DNA from: Micromonospora sicca
GTDB taxonomy: Bacteria; Actinomycetota; Actinomycetes; Mycobacteriales; Micromonosporaceae
NCBI RefSeq assembly: GCF_003172935.1
Contig: NZ_QGKS01000262.1
Location: forward strand, 1 to 39,720
Length of the DNA stretch: 39,720 bases
Direction: 5' to 3'
Part shown: in pieces, positions 7,958 through 18,083 of the stretch
How positions within the stretch are numbered: the stretch's first letter is position 1
Layout of the letters: every line of letters starts with the position of its first letter
The notes under the pieces: generated by a model
Told to the model about the DNA's origin: nothing
The model's database searches: none
What the model saw: the letters and a program-made list of their open reading frames with translations, nothing else
Translations under genes and position numbers: made by a program

Positions 7958-9540
7958 GATCGGCCCTCCGGGATCGGCAGCCGGACCGTGAACACGGTCC
8001 CGCCGCCGTCGGCGGCGGCCACGTCGCAGCGGCCACCGTGGCGCCGGATCACCTGCCCGACCAGCGCCAGGCCCAGGCCGCGGCCGGCGCTCTTGGTCGA
8101 CCAGCCGCGCCGGAACGCGTCCGCGACCCGGTCGGGGTCCAGCCCCGGTCCGTTGTCGCCGACCCGGACGACGATGTCGTCGTCGACGGTGCCGACGAAG
8201 ACGCGTACCCGGCGCGGCGGGTCGGTGCCGGCCACCGCCTCGAGCGCGTTGTCGACCAGGTTGCCGACGACGGTGAGCAGGTCGGCGGCGGGCAGGGGGC
8301 TGTCGTCGAGCCGGCAGTCCGGTTCGATCACCAGGTCCACGCCGCGCTCGCCGGCCCGCGCCGACTTGCCGAGCAGCAGGGCGGCCAGCGCCGGCTCGGT
8401 CACCGCGCCGACCACCCGGTCCGTGAGCTGCTGGGCCAGCGCGAGGTCGCGGGTGGCCAGCTGCACGGCCTCGTCGGCGCGGCCCAGCTCCACCAGGGTC
8501 AGCACGGTGTGCAGCCGATTGGCCGACTCGTGGGTCTGGGCCTGCAGGGCCTCGGTCAGCGCGCGTACCGAGTCCAGCTCGCTGGCCAGGTTGCGCAGCT
8601 CGGTCTGGTCGCGCAGGGTCAGCACGGTGCCGAGCGGGGCGCCCTCGAACCGGGTGGTCCGCTGGTTGGCCACCAGGACCCGGTCACCGGCCAGCACCGG
8701 CTCGTCGTGCGCGTCCCGCCCGGAGGCCAGCAGCTCGGCCACCGCGGGTGGGAGGTCGATCCCGGCCACCGGCCGGTCGGTCACCGACGCGTCCTCGTCC
8801 AGCCCGAGCAACCGGCGGCCCTCGTCGTTGACCAGCGCCACCCGCCGGTCGGTGGTCAGCACCACCAGTCCCTCCCGTACCGAGTGCAGGACCGCGTCGT
8901 AGTACTCGTACATCCGGCTCATCTGGGCCGGCCCGAGGCCGTGGGTCTGCCGGCGGAGCCGGCGGCTGAGCAACCAGGAGCCGGTGGCGGCCAGGGCGAG
9001 CGCGGGGGCGGCGGCGCCGAGCAGCACCGGCAGCTGGGCGAGCAGCTTGCGGTTGATCGCCCTGGTGGTGATGCCGGCGGAGACCAGGCCGATGATCCGG
9101 CGGTCGTCGCCGTAAACCGGGACCACCGCGCGTACCGACTCGCCGAGCGTGCCGACGTTGGTGGTGGTGAACGGCCGACCGGCGAGGGCGGGTCCGATGT
9201 CGCCGATGAACGGCTGCCCGATCAGGCTGGGGTTGCGGTGCGAGTAGCGGGTCCGGTCGGGGGCCATCACCACCACGAAGTCCGTTCCCGTCGCCACCCG
9301 GATCGACTCCGCGTACGGCTGGAGGGTGGCAGCCGGGTCGGCTGAGGTCAGGGCGGCGCGGACGTCGGGGGAGCGGGCCACGGTGTGCGCCACGGCGAGC
9401 ACCTCCTCCTTCGCCGCCTGCCGGGAGTCGCTGCGGGCGAGCCAGACCGCGCCCGCCGCCCCGGCGAGCACGAGCAGCGTCACCACCACCGCCTGGAGGG
9501 CGAACAGCTGTCCCGCGATGCTCCACTGGCGTCGGGCCAC
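7954..9540 (-). CDS. CitA/DcuS-type sensor histidine kinase
   Basis: The predicted product is 528 residues. A first membrane helix (VVTLLVLAGAAGAVWLA) is followed by an extracytoplasmic PDC/Cache-like sensor domain, a second membrane helix (LLGAAAPALALAATGSWLL), a cytoplasmic PAS domain, and a kinase core with the phosphoacceptor His in QTHESANRLHTVL, an N-box (VVGNLVDNALEAV), and G-boxes VGDNGPGLD and RGLGLALV. This order is that of CitA/DcuS sensors, which bind citrate or C4-dicarboxylates outside the cell. GTG at 9540 is preferred because AGGAGG lies just upstream; an in-frame ATG at 9618 would add 26 charged residues before the first helix. It is cotranscribed with the response regulator and divergent from dctA. 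Confidence 0.92.
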   Translation of the reverse strand: MARRQWSIAGQLFALQAVVVTLLVLAGAAGAVWLARSDSRQAAKEEVLAVAHTVARSPDVRAALTSADPAATLQPYAESIRVATGTDFVVVMAPDRTRYSHRNPSLIGQPFIGDIGPALAGRPFTTTNVGTLGESVRAVVPVYGDDRRIIGLVSAGITTRAINRKLLAQLPVLLGAAAPALALAATGSWLLSRRLRRQTHGLGPAQMSRMYEYYDAVLHSVREGLVVLTTDRRVALVNDEGRRLLGLDEDASVTDRPVAGIDLPPAVAELLASGRDAHDEPVLAGDRVLVANQRTTRFEGAPLGTVLTLRDQTELRNLASELDSVRALTEALQAQTHESANRLHTVLTLVELGRADEAVQLATRDLALAQQLTDRVVGAVTEPALAALLLGKSARAGERGVDLVIEPDCRLDDSPLPAADLLTVVGNLVDNALEAVAGTDPPRRVRVFVGTVDDDIVVRVGDNGPGLDPDRVADAFRRGWSTKSAGRGLGLALVGQVIRRHGGRCDVAAADGGGTVFTVRLPIPEGRS

Positions 9541-9678
9541 GTTCACCTCCTCCTCGCGCTCGGCTTCCGCCCGCAAGTGTGGCGCACCGGTCAGGTTCCG
9601 ATTTCGGCCCCGAGTCACCCGGGTGAACAGAATGAACGCAAGGCTGCCTTATGTTGAGACGCGCTTCACATTGTGGGC
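9541..9678. promoter_or_regulatory. Divergent promoter region between the sensor kinase and dctA
   Basis: These 138 bp separate two divergent starts and must hold both promoters and presumably the response-regulator sites. The centre (about 9600-9675) is richer in A/T than its surroundings. I could not pick a convincing operator repeat or assign -35/-10 boxes. Confidence 0.35.
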
Positions 9679-11070
9679 ATGGACACCACCACACCCACCC
9701 CCGTGGCCGCCCGGCCCGTCCGCCGGGACCGGACCCGTTACCTCTACCTGGCGGTCATCCTGGCCGTCGCCGCCGGCATCGTGGTCGGCCTCGCGGCCCC
9801 GGAGTTCGGCAAGGAACTGAAGCCCCTCGGTACCGGATTCGTCAACCTGATCAAGATGATGATCGGACCGGTCATCTTCTGCACGATCGTCCTCGGCGTC
9901 GGATCCGTGCGTCAGGCTGCCAAGGTCGGCAAGGTCGGCGGTCTCGCCCTCGGCTACTTCCTGGTCATGTCCACCGTCGCGCTGGCCATCGGCCTGGTGG
10001 TCGGCAACCTCATCCATCCCGGCGCCGGCCTGAACCTGGGCCCCGACCTGGCGGGCGCGGGCAAGGCCGCCGCCGGTGACGAGAGCGGCGGGACGGTCGA
10101 CTTCCTGCTCGGGATCATCCCGACCACCCTCTTCTCCGCCCTGACCGAGGGGGAGGTGCTCCAGACGCTGCTGGTCGCGCTGCTGTTCGGCTTCGCCGTG
10201 CAGGCCCTCGGCACGCGTGGTGAGCCCGTGCTGCGGGCGGTGGGCCTGCTCCAACGCCTCGTCTTCAAGGTGCTGGCGATGATCATGTGGGTCGCCCCGA
10301 TCGGCGCGTTCGGGGCGATCGCCGCGCTGGTCGGCGCGACCGGCGTGGACGCGTTGAAGAGCCTGGCGCAGGTCATGTTCGGCTTCTACGCCACCTGCGT
10401 GGTCTTCGTCTTCGTGGTGCTCGGCGCGCTGCTCTGGTTCGTGGCCCGCATCTCGATCTTCAAGCTCTTCGCCTACCTCGGCCGGGAGTTCCTGCTGATC
10501 CTGTCGACCTCGTCGTCGGAGTCGGCGCTGCCCCGGCTGATCGCCAAGATGGAGCACGTCGGGGTCGGCAGGTCGGTCGTGGGCATCACGGTGCCGACCG
10601 GGTACTCGTTCAACCTGGACGGCACCGCGATCTACCTGACCATGGCGTCGCTGTTCATCGCCGACGCGCTGGGCAAGCCGCTGTCGATCGGCGAGCAGAT
10701 CTCGCTGCTGCTGTTCATGGTCATCGCCTCGAAGGGTGCCGCCGGGGTCACCGGCGCCGGCCTGGCCACCCTGGCCGGCGGGTTGCAGTCGCACCGGCCG
10801 GACCTGGTCGACGGCGTGGGGCTGATCGTTGGCATCGACCGGTTCATGTCCGAGGCCCGGGCGCTGACCAATTTCGCCGGCAACGCGGTCGCCACCGTGC
10901 TGGTCGGCACCTGGACCGGCGAGTTCGACCGCGACCAGGCCGAGGCGGTGCTCAGCGGCCGGCGCCCGTTCGACGAGTCGACCATGCTCGACGACGAGCC
11001 GGCCGAGGCCGGGCCCGCCGACGACGAGTCGGGCCCGCGACAGTCGACGCTGGCGGGGGCGTCGTCCTGA
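9679..11070 (+). CDS. dctA: C4-dicarboxylate/cation symporter, DctA family
   Basis: The 463-residue inner-membrane protein belongs to the dicarboxylate/amino acid:cation symporter (DAACS) family. Visible signatures are FVNLIKMMIGPVIFCTIVLG in the third helix region, the serine-rich hairpin STSSSESALPRLI, GVGRSVVGITVPTGYSFNLD, the NLDGTAIYLTM motif, and GADRFMSEA-like IDRFMSEARALTNFAGN near the end. The transporter takes up succinate, malate, fumarate or related acids with protons or sodium. ATG at 9679 is used; a GTG two codons upstream is also possible. No clear ribosome site precedes either. The adjacent divergent CitA/CitB pair is its likely regulator. The tail after residue 420 is acidic and variable. 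Confidence 0.92.
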   Translation: MDTTTPTPVAARPVRRDRTRYLYLAVILAVAAGIVVGLAAPEFGKELKPLGTGFVNLIKMMIGPVIFCTIVLGVGSVRQAAKVGKVGGLALGYFLVMSTVALAIGLVVGNLIHPGAGLNLGPDLAGAGKAAAGDESGGTVDFLLGIIPTTLFSALTEGEVLQTLLVALLFGFAVQALGTRGEPVLRAVGLLQRLVFKVLAMIMWVAPIGAFGAIAALVGATGVDALKSLAQVMFGFYATCVVFVFVVLGALLWFVARISIFKLFAYLGREFLLILSTSSSESALPRLIAKMEHVGVGRSVVGITVPTGYSFNLDGTAIYLTMASLFIADALGKPLSIGEQISLLLFMVIASKGAAGVTGAGLATLAGGLQSHRPDLVDGVGLIVGIDRFMSEARALTNFAGNAVATVLVGTWTGEFDRDQAEAVLSGRRPFDESTMLDDEPAEAGPADDESGPRQSTLAGASS

Positions 11071-11083
11071 CCCGGCCGGTCGA

Positions 11084-11100
11084 GGACGGCCGTGCCGTCC
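11084..11100 (+). terminator. Hairpin after dctA
   Basis: GGACGG (11084-11089) and CCGTCC (11095-11100) form a perfect 6-bp stem with a 5-base loop, 14 bp after the dctA stop. A second weaker hairpin follows at about 11107-11124. There is no T-run, as is usual for actinomycete terminators. Confidence 0.4.
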
Positions 11101-11277
11101 GGGGGTGCGCCGGAGTCTTCCGGTGCGCCTCCGGGGGCGCCATCTCCCGCACCACCGGCCCACCCCGGTCGACCCGCCGGTCGAACACGGCCCAGCGCCG
11201 CCTCCGGGACCGGTCTGACCGCTCGGGCGCGGGCCGCGGGGTGTCGATTGGCCGTTCCGGCCGGCGACGGGCCTCAC

Positions 11278-11283
11278 TAGCGT
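11278..11283 (+). promoter_or_regulatory. Candidate -10 box of the aminotransferase gene (leaderless)
   Basis: TAGCGT lies eight bases before the ATG at 11291, with TTCCGG as a weak -35 at 17-bp spacing. No ribosome binding site is present, so the transcript is probably leaderless. Confidence 0.35.
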
Positions 11284-11290
11284 CGGCGCC

Positions 11291-12328
11291 ATGGAGCTGG
11301 AAGAGGCGCAGAAACTGTGGCAGCCCGAGCCGGGCTGGCTGAACACCGCCAGCTACGGGCTGCCGCCCGAGCCGGCCTGGACGGCACTGCAGGAGGCCCT
11401 GGCGGACTGGCGGGTGGGGCGGATCTCCTGGGAGGTGTGGGGCGAGTCCGTCGACCGGTCCCGGGCCGCGTTCGCCGCCCTGGTCGGGGTGGCGGCGGCG
11501 GACGTGGCGATCGGCAGCACGGCGTCGCAGCTGCTCGCCCCGGTGGCGGCCGCCCTGCCGCCGGGCGCCACGGTGGTGGTCCCGGAGGTCGAGTTCACCT
11601 CGAACCTCTTTCCCTGGTTGGTGCAGGAGCAGCGGGGCGTCACCGTACGCACGGTCCCGCTGGCCGGCCTCGTCGACGCCATCGACGCCGACACCGACCT
11701 GGTCGCGTTCAGCCTGGTGCAGTCGGCCGACGGCGCGGTCGCCCCGTACGACGAGATCGTCGCCGCGGCCCGCGCGCACGGCGCCCTCGTCGCGGTGGAC
11801 GCCACCCAGGCCTGCGGCTGGCTGCCCTTCGACGCGGGCCGGGCCGACGTGGTGGCGGTCGCGGCGTACAAGTGGCTGATGGCGCCGCGTGGGGCGGCCT
11901 TCGCCTACCTGGCCCCGGCGCTGCGCGACCGGCTGCGGCCCGACGCCGCCGGTTGGTACGCGGGCGCCGACCCCCACGCCTCCTACTACGGTCCGCCGCT
12001 GCGGCTGGCCGACGACGCCCGGCGCTTCGACATCTCCCCGGCCTGGTTCTCCTACGTGGGGGCGGCGCCCGCGCTGGAGCTGCTCGCCGAGATCGGGCTG
12101 CCCGCGGTCCGCGACCACGACGTCGCCCTGGCCAACCGGTTCCTCGCCGGCCTCGGCCGACCCGCGGGCGACAGCGCGATCGTGACCGTCGAGGTGCCCG
12201 GGGCGGAGGAGAGGCTGGCGCGGGCCGGGGTGCGGGCGGCGGTCCGCGCCGGCCGGGTGCGGGCCGCCTTCCACCTCTACTGCACTCAGGAGGACGTCGA
12301 CCTCGCGCTCGACGCGCTGACGAGCTGA
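11291..12328 (+). CDS. PLP-dependent class V aminotransferase-fold enzyme
   Basis: The 345-residue product starts MELEEAQKLWQPEPGWLNTA, where the LNTASYGLPP segment is typical of the class V (NifS/isopenicillin epimerase-like) fold. The PLP lysine is Lys 194 in AAYKWLMAPRG; the Asp-His-like pocket is seen as LVAVDATQACGWLPFD and the phosphate-contacting stretch as GSTASQLLAP. Related enzymes are aminotransferases, cysteine desulfurases or epimerases; no desulfurase active-site Cys loop is evident, so an aminotransferase or lyase is more likely. It is monocistronic, with a leaderless-type start and a strong terminator right after the stop. The substrate cannot be deduced. Confidence 0.85.
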   Translation: MELEEAQKLWQPEPGWLNTASYGLPPEPAWTALQEALADWRVGRISWEVWGESVDRSRAAFAALVGVAAADVAIGSTASQLLAPVAAALPPGATVVVPEVEFTSNLFPWLVQEQRGVTVRTVPLAGLVDAIDADTDLVAFSLVQSADGAVAPYDEIVAAARAHGALVAVDATQACGWLPFDAGRADVVAVAAYKWLMAPRGAAFAYLAPALRDRLRPDAAGWYAGADPHASYYGPPLRLADDARRFDISPAWFSYVGAAPALELLAEIGLPAVRDHDVALANRFLAGLGRPAGDSAIVTVEVPGAEERLARAGVRAAVRAGRVRAAFHLYCTQEDVDLALDALTS

Positions 12329-12332
12329 GGAG

Positions 12333-12377
12333 CTGAGTGGGCTCCCGCCCCGGGACCGGGCGGGAGCACCCACTCAG
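12333..12377. terminator. Strong bidirectional terminator
   Basis: CTGAGTGGGCTCCCGCCC (12333-12350) pairs with the inverted copy at 12358-12377 across a 7-base loop. This gives an 18-bp stem with one 2-base bulge. It lies between the aminotransferase stop and the convergent acyl-CoA dehydrogenase stop (12374-12376), which it overlaps, so it should end both transcripts. Confidence 0.85.
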
Positions 12378-13546
12378 GCCAGGTGGCCGCCGATCTTCGT
12401 GTACCCGCGCAGCAGGTCGCGGGAGATGATCAGCCGCTGCATCTCGTCGGTGCCCTCGAAGATCCGGTAGAGCCGCACCTGCCGGTACCAGCGCTCGATC
12501 GGCAGCTCCCGGGTGTAGCCCATGCCGCCGTGGATCTGGAGCACCCGGTCCACCACCCGGTTGACCATGCCGGCGCCGTAGAGCTTGCCCATCGAGGAGG
12601 CGTGCCGGGGGTCCAGGCCCTGGTCGACCGTCCAGGCGGAGCGCAGCACCAGCCAGCGGGCCGCCTCCAGCTCGGTCTCCGAGTCGGCGATCATCCACTG
12701 GATGGCCTGGTTGGTGCCGATCTTCGCGCCGAAGGTCTCCCGGGTGTTGGCCTGGTCGATCGCCATCTGCAGGGCCCGCTCGGCGATGCCGATGGCGTGC
12801 GAGGGGATGGTGTAGCGCCCCTTGCCGATCCACTGCATGCCCAGCGCGAAGCCCTGCCCGACCTCGCCGAGGATGTTGCGGTGCGGCACCCGGACGCCGT
12901 CGAAGATCAGCGAGGCCGGCCCGCCCTCGCCCATGGTCTGGATGAACTCCGAGCGCCAGCCCATCGCCCGGTCCACCAGGAACGCGGTGGCGCCGCCGTT
13001 GCGGGCGCCCTTCTCCCGGTCGGTCACCGCCACCACGATGGCGAAGTCGGCGTCGTTGCCTCCTGTGATGAAGGTCTTCTCGCCGTCGAGGATCCAGTAG
13101 TCGCCGTCCCGCCGGGCCGACAGCCGGATGTTGGCCGCGTCGGAGCCGGCGCCCGGCTCGGTGATCGCGAAGCAGGAGATCCGTTCCCCCTCGATGGTGG
13201 GGATGAGGAACTCCCGCTTCTGCTCCTCGGTGGCGTGGAACAGGATGTTGTCCGCCTCACCGCCGAAGCGGAACGGCACGAAGGTGCGGCCCAGCTCGGT
13301 CCAGATCAGCGACTGCATGACCGCGGGCAGGTCCATCCCGCCGTACTCCTCCGGGGTGGCCAGCCCCCAGAAACCGAACTTCTTCGCCTTGAGCTGGAGT
13401 TCCCGCAGCTCGGAGCGGTCGAGGCCGGGTCGGTGGGCCCGCTCGCGGCGGAGCACCTCCTGCTCCAGCGGCATCACCTCGCGGGTGATGAACGACCGGA
13501 CGGTGTCCCGGACCGCCCGTTCCTCGTCGGTGAGTGAGAAGTCCAC
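12374..13546 (-). CDS. Acyl-CoA dehydrogenase
   Basis: The 390-residue flavoenzyme catalyses alpha,beta-dehydrogenation of an acyl-CoA. Family landmarks are present: the N-terminal helical domain (FSLTDEERAVRDTVRSFI), the FAD/substrate motif CFAITEPGAGSDAANIRL, the beta-domain YWILDGEKTFITGG, the ARETFG-like NTRETFGAKIGTNQAIQW, QIHGGMGYTRELPIERWYR and the C-terminal YRIFEGTDEMQRLII containing the base/adenine-binding region. GTG at 13546 is chosen because AGGGGG precedes it and the protein starts as family members do. It is divergent from the TetR gene and has the shared 19-bp operator at 13587-13605 upstream. With the aldehyde and alcohol dehydrogenases it probably serves oxidation of an alcohol- or aldehyde-derived acid. 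Confidence 0.93.
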   Translation of the reverse strand: MDFSLTDEERAVRDTVRSFITREVMPLEQEVLRRERAHRPGLDRSELRELQLKAKKFGFWGLATPEEYGGMDLPAVMQSLIWTELGRTFVPFRFGGEADNILFHATEEQKREFLIPTIEGERISCFAITEPGAGSDAANIRLSARRDGDYWILDGEKTFITGGNDADFAIVVAVTDREKGARNGGATAFLVDRAMGWRSEFIQTMGEGGPASLIFDGVRVPHRNILGEVGQGFALGMQWIGKGRYTIPSHAIGIAERALQMAIDQANTRETFGAKIGTNQAIQWMIADSETELEAARWLVLRSAWTVDQGLDPRHASSMGKLYGAGMVNRVVDRVLQIHGGMGYTRELPIERWYRQVRLYRIFEGTDEMQRLIISRDLLRGYTKIGGHLA

Positions 13547-13586
13547 GGTGGTCCCCCTGGCAATGGCGCGGTGATGGGTCGCCCTC

Positions 13587-13605
13587 AAACTAGCGGTGTA
13601 AGTTT
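13587..13605. promoter_or_regulatory. Operator O1 of the TetR regulator
   Basis: AAACTAGCGGTGTAAGTTT has inverted AAACT/AGTTT ends and recurs, inverted and with three changes, at 14392-14410. It lies 41 bp upstream of the acyl-CoA dehydrogenase start and 116 bp upstream of the TetR start, in the divergent promoter region. Confidence 0.75.
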
Positions 13606-13720
13606 TAGTCCGTCCAGCCCCCACCTCCCACCCGCCGGCGGACGGCCTGCTCCCGGCGGCGCGGCTAGGCTGCACGGGGACCGCCGGCGAACCGGCCACG
13701 CCCACGAGGGAGAGACACCG

Positions 13721-14386
13721 GTGCCCCGACCCCGACAGGCTCTGCTCACCCGGGACCGGATCGTGGCCACGGCGCTCGCGCTGATCGACGCGGACGGACT
13801 CGCCGCCCTCTCCACCCGGCGGCTGGCCGCCGCGCTCGGCGTCCAGGGCCCGTCGCTCTACAACCACTTCGCGACCAAGGACGCCATTCTCGACGCGGTG
13901 GCGGACAGCGTCACCGCCACCGTGGACACCGGATTCTTCGCCCGGCTCGACTGGCGGGCGGCGCTGCGCCGGTGGGCCTGGTCGTACCGGGAGGCACTTG
14001 CCGCCCACCCGAACGTGGTGCCGTACCTGGCGCAGGGGCCCGGTCGGCGACCGGCCGCGCTGGCCATGGCCGACGCGGTCTACGGCGGCCTGGTCCGGGC
14101 CGGCTGGCCGCCCGCCCGCGCCACCCACATCGGCGCGGCGCTGCGCTACTTCGTCGCCGGTTCGGCGCTCGGCTCGTTCGCCCGGGGCTTCGTCGAGGAC
14201 CCGGAGCTTTACGCCGCGCACTACCCGCACCTGACCCAGGCGCACCGGCTCGCCGGGCACCAGCGCAGCGTCGACGAGGGCGCCTTCGCCCTCGGCCTCG
14301 ACGCGCTGCTGCACGGGCTGGCCGCCGAGTACGAACGGACGGTCGGGCCGCTCGCCCCGCTGGAGCCGATCGAGCCTTCGGGGTAG
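13721..14386 (+). CDS. TetR-family transcriptional regulator
   Basis: The 221-residue protein begins at GTG 13721, preceded by GAGGGAGAG. The N-terminal DNA-binding domain (about residues 8-55) contains RDRIVATALALIDADGLAAL, then STRRLAAALGVQGPSLYNHF with the TetR-typical recognition helix, and KDAILDAVADS. The ligand-binding C-terminal half has the WRAALRRWAWSYREALAAHP pattern of the TetR_C (tetracycline-repressor-like) domain. It is divergent from the acyl-CoA dehydrogenase and followed at 46 bp by the aldehyde dehydrogenase, with the same 19-bp palindrome on both sides of the gene. It therefore probably controls both flanking units and itself. The ligand is likely a metabolite of the encoded pathway. 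Confidence 0.92.
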   Translation: MPRPRQALLTRDRIVATALALIDADGLAALSTRRLAAALGVQGPSLYNHFATKDAILDAVADSVTATVDTGFFARLDWRAALRRWAWSYREALAAHPNVVPYLAQGPGRRPAALAMADAVYGGLVRAGWPPARATHIGAALRYFVAGSALGSFARGFVEDPELYAAHYPHLTQAHRLAGHQRSVDEGAFALGLDALLHGLAAEYERTVGPLAPLEPIEPSG

Positions 14387-14391
14387 CGTCC

Positions 14392-14410
14392 AAACTCCCA
14401 GCGCTAGTTT
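14392..14410. promoter_or_regulatory. Operator O2 of the TetR regulator, before the aldehyde dehydrogenase
   Basis: AAACTCCCAGCGCTAGTTT is the reverse of AAACTAGCGCTGGGAGTTT and matches O1 (13587-13605) at 16 of 19 positions. It sits in the 46-bp gap between the tetR stop and the aldehyde dehydrogenase start. Confidence 0.75.
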
Positions 14411-14432
14411 CCCGCCCCCCACGAAGGACGAC

Positions 14433-15871
<1,439 letters not shown>

Positions 15872-15875
<4 letters not shown>

Positions 15876-16948
15876 GGGCGCTGGTCGCCCGCGGCCCCGG
15901 CGCGCCGCTGCGCGTCGAGGAGGTACGCCTCCCCGCGCCCGGCCCCGGCGAGCTGCGCGTCCGGATCCGGGCCGCCGGCATCTGCCACTCCGACCTGTCC
16001 ATGGTGAACGGCACGCTGGCGCCCGCGTACCCGCTGGTGCTCGGGCACGAGGCGGCCGGCGTGGTCGCCGAGGCCGGCCCCGGCACCCGGCTGCCGGTCG
16101 GCACCCCGGTGGTGCTCAACTGGGCGCCCGCCTGCCGGGACTGCTGGTTCTGCCGGCACGGCGAGCCGTGGCTCTGCGCCGCAAACACGGCGCCCGCGAC
16201 GGCCCGCGGCGAGACCGCGGACGGCGACCGGCTGCACGTCACCCTCGGGCTCGGCGCCCTCGCCGAGGAGGTGGTGGTGCCGGAGCACGCCGCCGTCGCG
16301 GTCCCCGCCGGGCTTCCGCCCGAGCAGGCCGCGCTGCTCGGCTGCGCGGTGCTCACCGGCACCGGCGCGGTCCGCAACACCGCCCGGGTGGCCGCCGGCG
16401 AGTCGGTCGCGGTGATCGGCCTCGGCGGGGTCGGGCTCGCCGTGCTCACCGCCGCCCGGGCCGCGGGCGCGACGCCGATCCTCGCGGTGGACGTCGCCGA
16501 GGCCAAGCGCGAGCTGGCCCTGGCCGCCGGCGCCACCGACTTCCTCCGCTCCGACGACCAGCTGTCGAAGGAGGTACGCGCGCGCACCGAGGGCCGGGGC
16601 GTCGACCACGCCTTCGAGTGCGTCGGCCGGTCCGCCACCATCCGGGCGGCCTGGCGGATCACCCGGCGCGGGGGAGCGGTAACCGTGGTCGGCATGGGCG
16701 CGAAGGACGACCTGGTCAGCCTCGCCGCCCTGGACATCTTCCACTCCGCGCGCACGCTGCGCTCCTCGGTGTACGGCTCCTCCGACCCGGACCGGGAGGT
16801 GCCCGAGCTGGCCCGGTCGCTCGGCGACGGCACGCTGGACCTGCGCCCGCTGGTCAGCGGCACCATCGGACTGGACGAGGCGCCGGCCGCGTTCGACCGG
16901 CTGGCCCGCGGCGAGGGAGCCCGCTGGGTGGTCACCTTCCCGGACTGA
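15872..16948 (+). CDS. Zinc-dependent alcohol dehydrogenase (MDR superfamily)
   Basis: The 358-residue product has the medium-chain dehydrogenase layout. Catalytic zinc ligands are Cys 38 (AAGICHSDLS) and His 59 with Glu 60 (LGHEAAGVV); the structural zinc cysteines are in CRDCWFCRHGEPWLC. The Rossmann motif is AVIGLGGVGLAVLTAARAAG, with VDVAEAKRELA for the nucleotide. It resembles class III-like or mycothiol/aryl-alcohol dehydrogenases. Its ATG overlaps the aldehyde dehydrogenase stop (ATGA), and its 3' end overlaps the convergent GntR-TetR gene by 17 bp. It probably oxidises the primary alcohol whose aldehyde is used by the upstream enzyme. Confidence 0.94.
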
Positions 16949-17894
16949 CGCCGTCCTCGGGCCGACGCTCGATCAGCGTGGCGCAGCCGTCGAGGAGCCG
17001 GCGCAGGCCGAACTCGAAGACGGTCTCCAGGTCGAGCTCCACGTCGCCCTCGGCGGTCAGCGCCGCCATGGTCGAGAAGCCGCCGGCGGCGATCATCTGC
17101 CGGAGGGTGGCCTCCTGGCGGTCCACCCACTGGTCGTCGGTGAGCCCGGTGTCCTGCTCGGCCTGCGCCCTCATCTCCAGGTTGGTGGCGATGCCTCGGA
17201 CGTACGCGATCAGGGTGATCGCGACGTGCCAGCGCAGCTGCCGGTCCAGGCCCAGGCCGGAGGTGGCCCGCAACGCCCACTCGGTGTGCGCCATGCCGTG
17301 CGGCATCATCTGCGGGCGGGCGATCGAGATGACGTGCGGCAGCCAGCGGTGCCGCCGGTAGGTCGCCCACTGCGCCCGGGCGAGCAGCTCCAGTCGGGCG
17401 CGCCACCCGGCCGGCTGCACCGCCGGCAGCGGCGCGTCGGCCAGCGCCACGTCGGCCATCGTGAGGATCAGCTCGTCCCGGCCGCGCACGTGCCGGTACA
17501 GGGACATGGTGGCGACGTCCAGGTCGGCGGCGATCTGCCGCATGGAGACCGCCGGCAGGCCGCCCGCATCGGCGAGTGCGATCGCGGAACGGACCACCCG
17601 CTCCCGGCTCAGCTCCGGCTCCGCCCGCTCGGCGGCGCGTCGCGTCCCGTGCGTCTCGGTGCGGCCGGGAGCGACGACGGTGCCCGCCCCTGGTCGGGTC
17701 AGGACCAGCCCCTCGGCGCGCAGCAGGGCGAGGACCTTGGTGGCGGTGGCGATCGCGACCCCGTGCTCGCGGGTGATCCGCCGGGCGGAGGGCACGGGAT
17801 CCCCGGGCCGCAGCTCCCCGAGGTCGATCCGGCGGCGGATCTCCGCGGCGATCCGCCGGTACGGCGGCTCCGACCCGGGCGCTGTGCGGGGCAT
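16932..17894 (-). CDS. GntR-TetR hybrid transcriptional regulator
   Basis: The 320-residue protein joins two DNA-binding modules. Residues 10-75 form a GntR winged helix (YRRIAAEIRRRIDLGELRPG, then SARRITREHGVAIATATKVL and LVLTRPGAGTVV). A linker of about 20 residues follows, then a full TetR-type repressor from about residue 93 (SRERVVRSAIALADAGGLPA, MRQIAADLDVATMSLYRHVR, DELILTMADVAL) with a TetR_C-like ligand domain to the end. Such fusions occur in actinomycetes, often beside flavin monooxygenases. Here the gene is divergent from one, with two palindromes between. The product may read both half-sites or use only one module; this is not decidable from sequence. It overlaps the alcohol dehydrogenase 3' end. 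Confidence 0.88.
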   Translation of the reverse strand: MPRTAPGSEPPYRRIAAEIRRRIDLGELRPGDPVPSARRITREHGVAIATATKVLALLRAEGLVLTRPGAGTVVAPGRTETHGTRRAAERAEPELSRERVVRSAIALADAGGLPAVSMRQIAADLDVATMSLYRHVRGRDELILTMADVALADAPLPAVQPAGWRARLELLARAQWATYRRHRWLPHVISIARPQMMPHGMAHTEWALRATSGLGLDRQLRWHVAITLIAYVRGIATNLEMRAQAEQDTGLTDDQWVDRQEATLRQMIAAGGFSTMAALTAEGDVELDLETVFEFGLRRLLDGCATLIERRPEDGVSPGR

Positions 17895-17914
17895 GGCGAC
17901 ACCTCCGCGCGGAG

Positions 17915-17969
17915 CGTACTAGTACGACCGGCGACGGAACCCGCCTGCCGGGGGCACCGTACTAGTTCG
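17915..17969. promoter_or_regulatory. Two CGTACTAGTACG-type operators of the GntR-TetR regulator
   Basis: CGTACTAGTACG at 17915-17926 is a perfect 12-bp palindrome. CGTACTAGTTCG at 17958-17969 differs at one base. Their centres are 43 bp apart, about four helical turns, and both lie between the divergent regulator and monooxygenase genes. They are A/T-rich islands in a G/C-rich region. Confidence 0.75.
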
Positions 17970-18083
17970 CGGCGAGCGCGGCACCGCGGCGGAACCTACC
18001 GTTCACCGCGCGGAGGCACCCCCTCCGACCGGGTCCGGCGCCGCCGGGCCGACGGTGTACGCACGATCGTTGGGAGCGCCACG

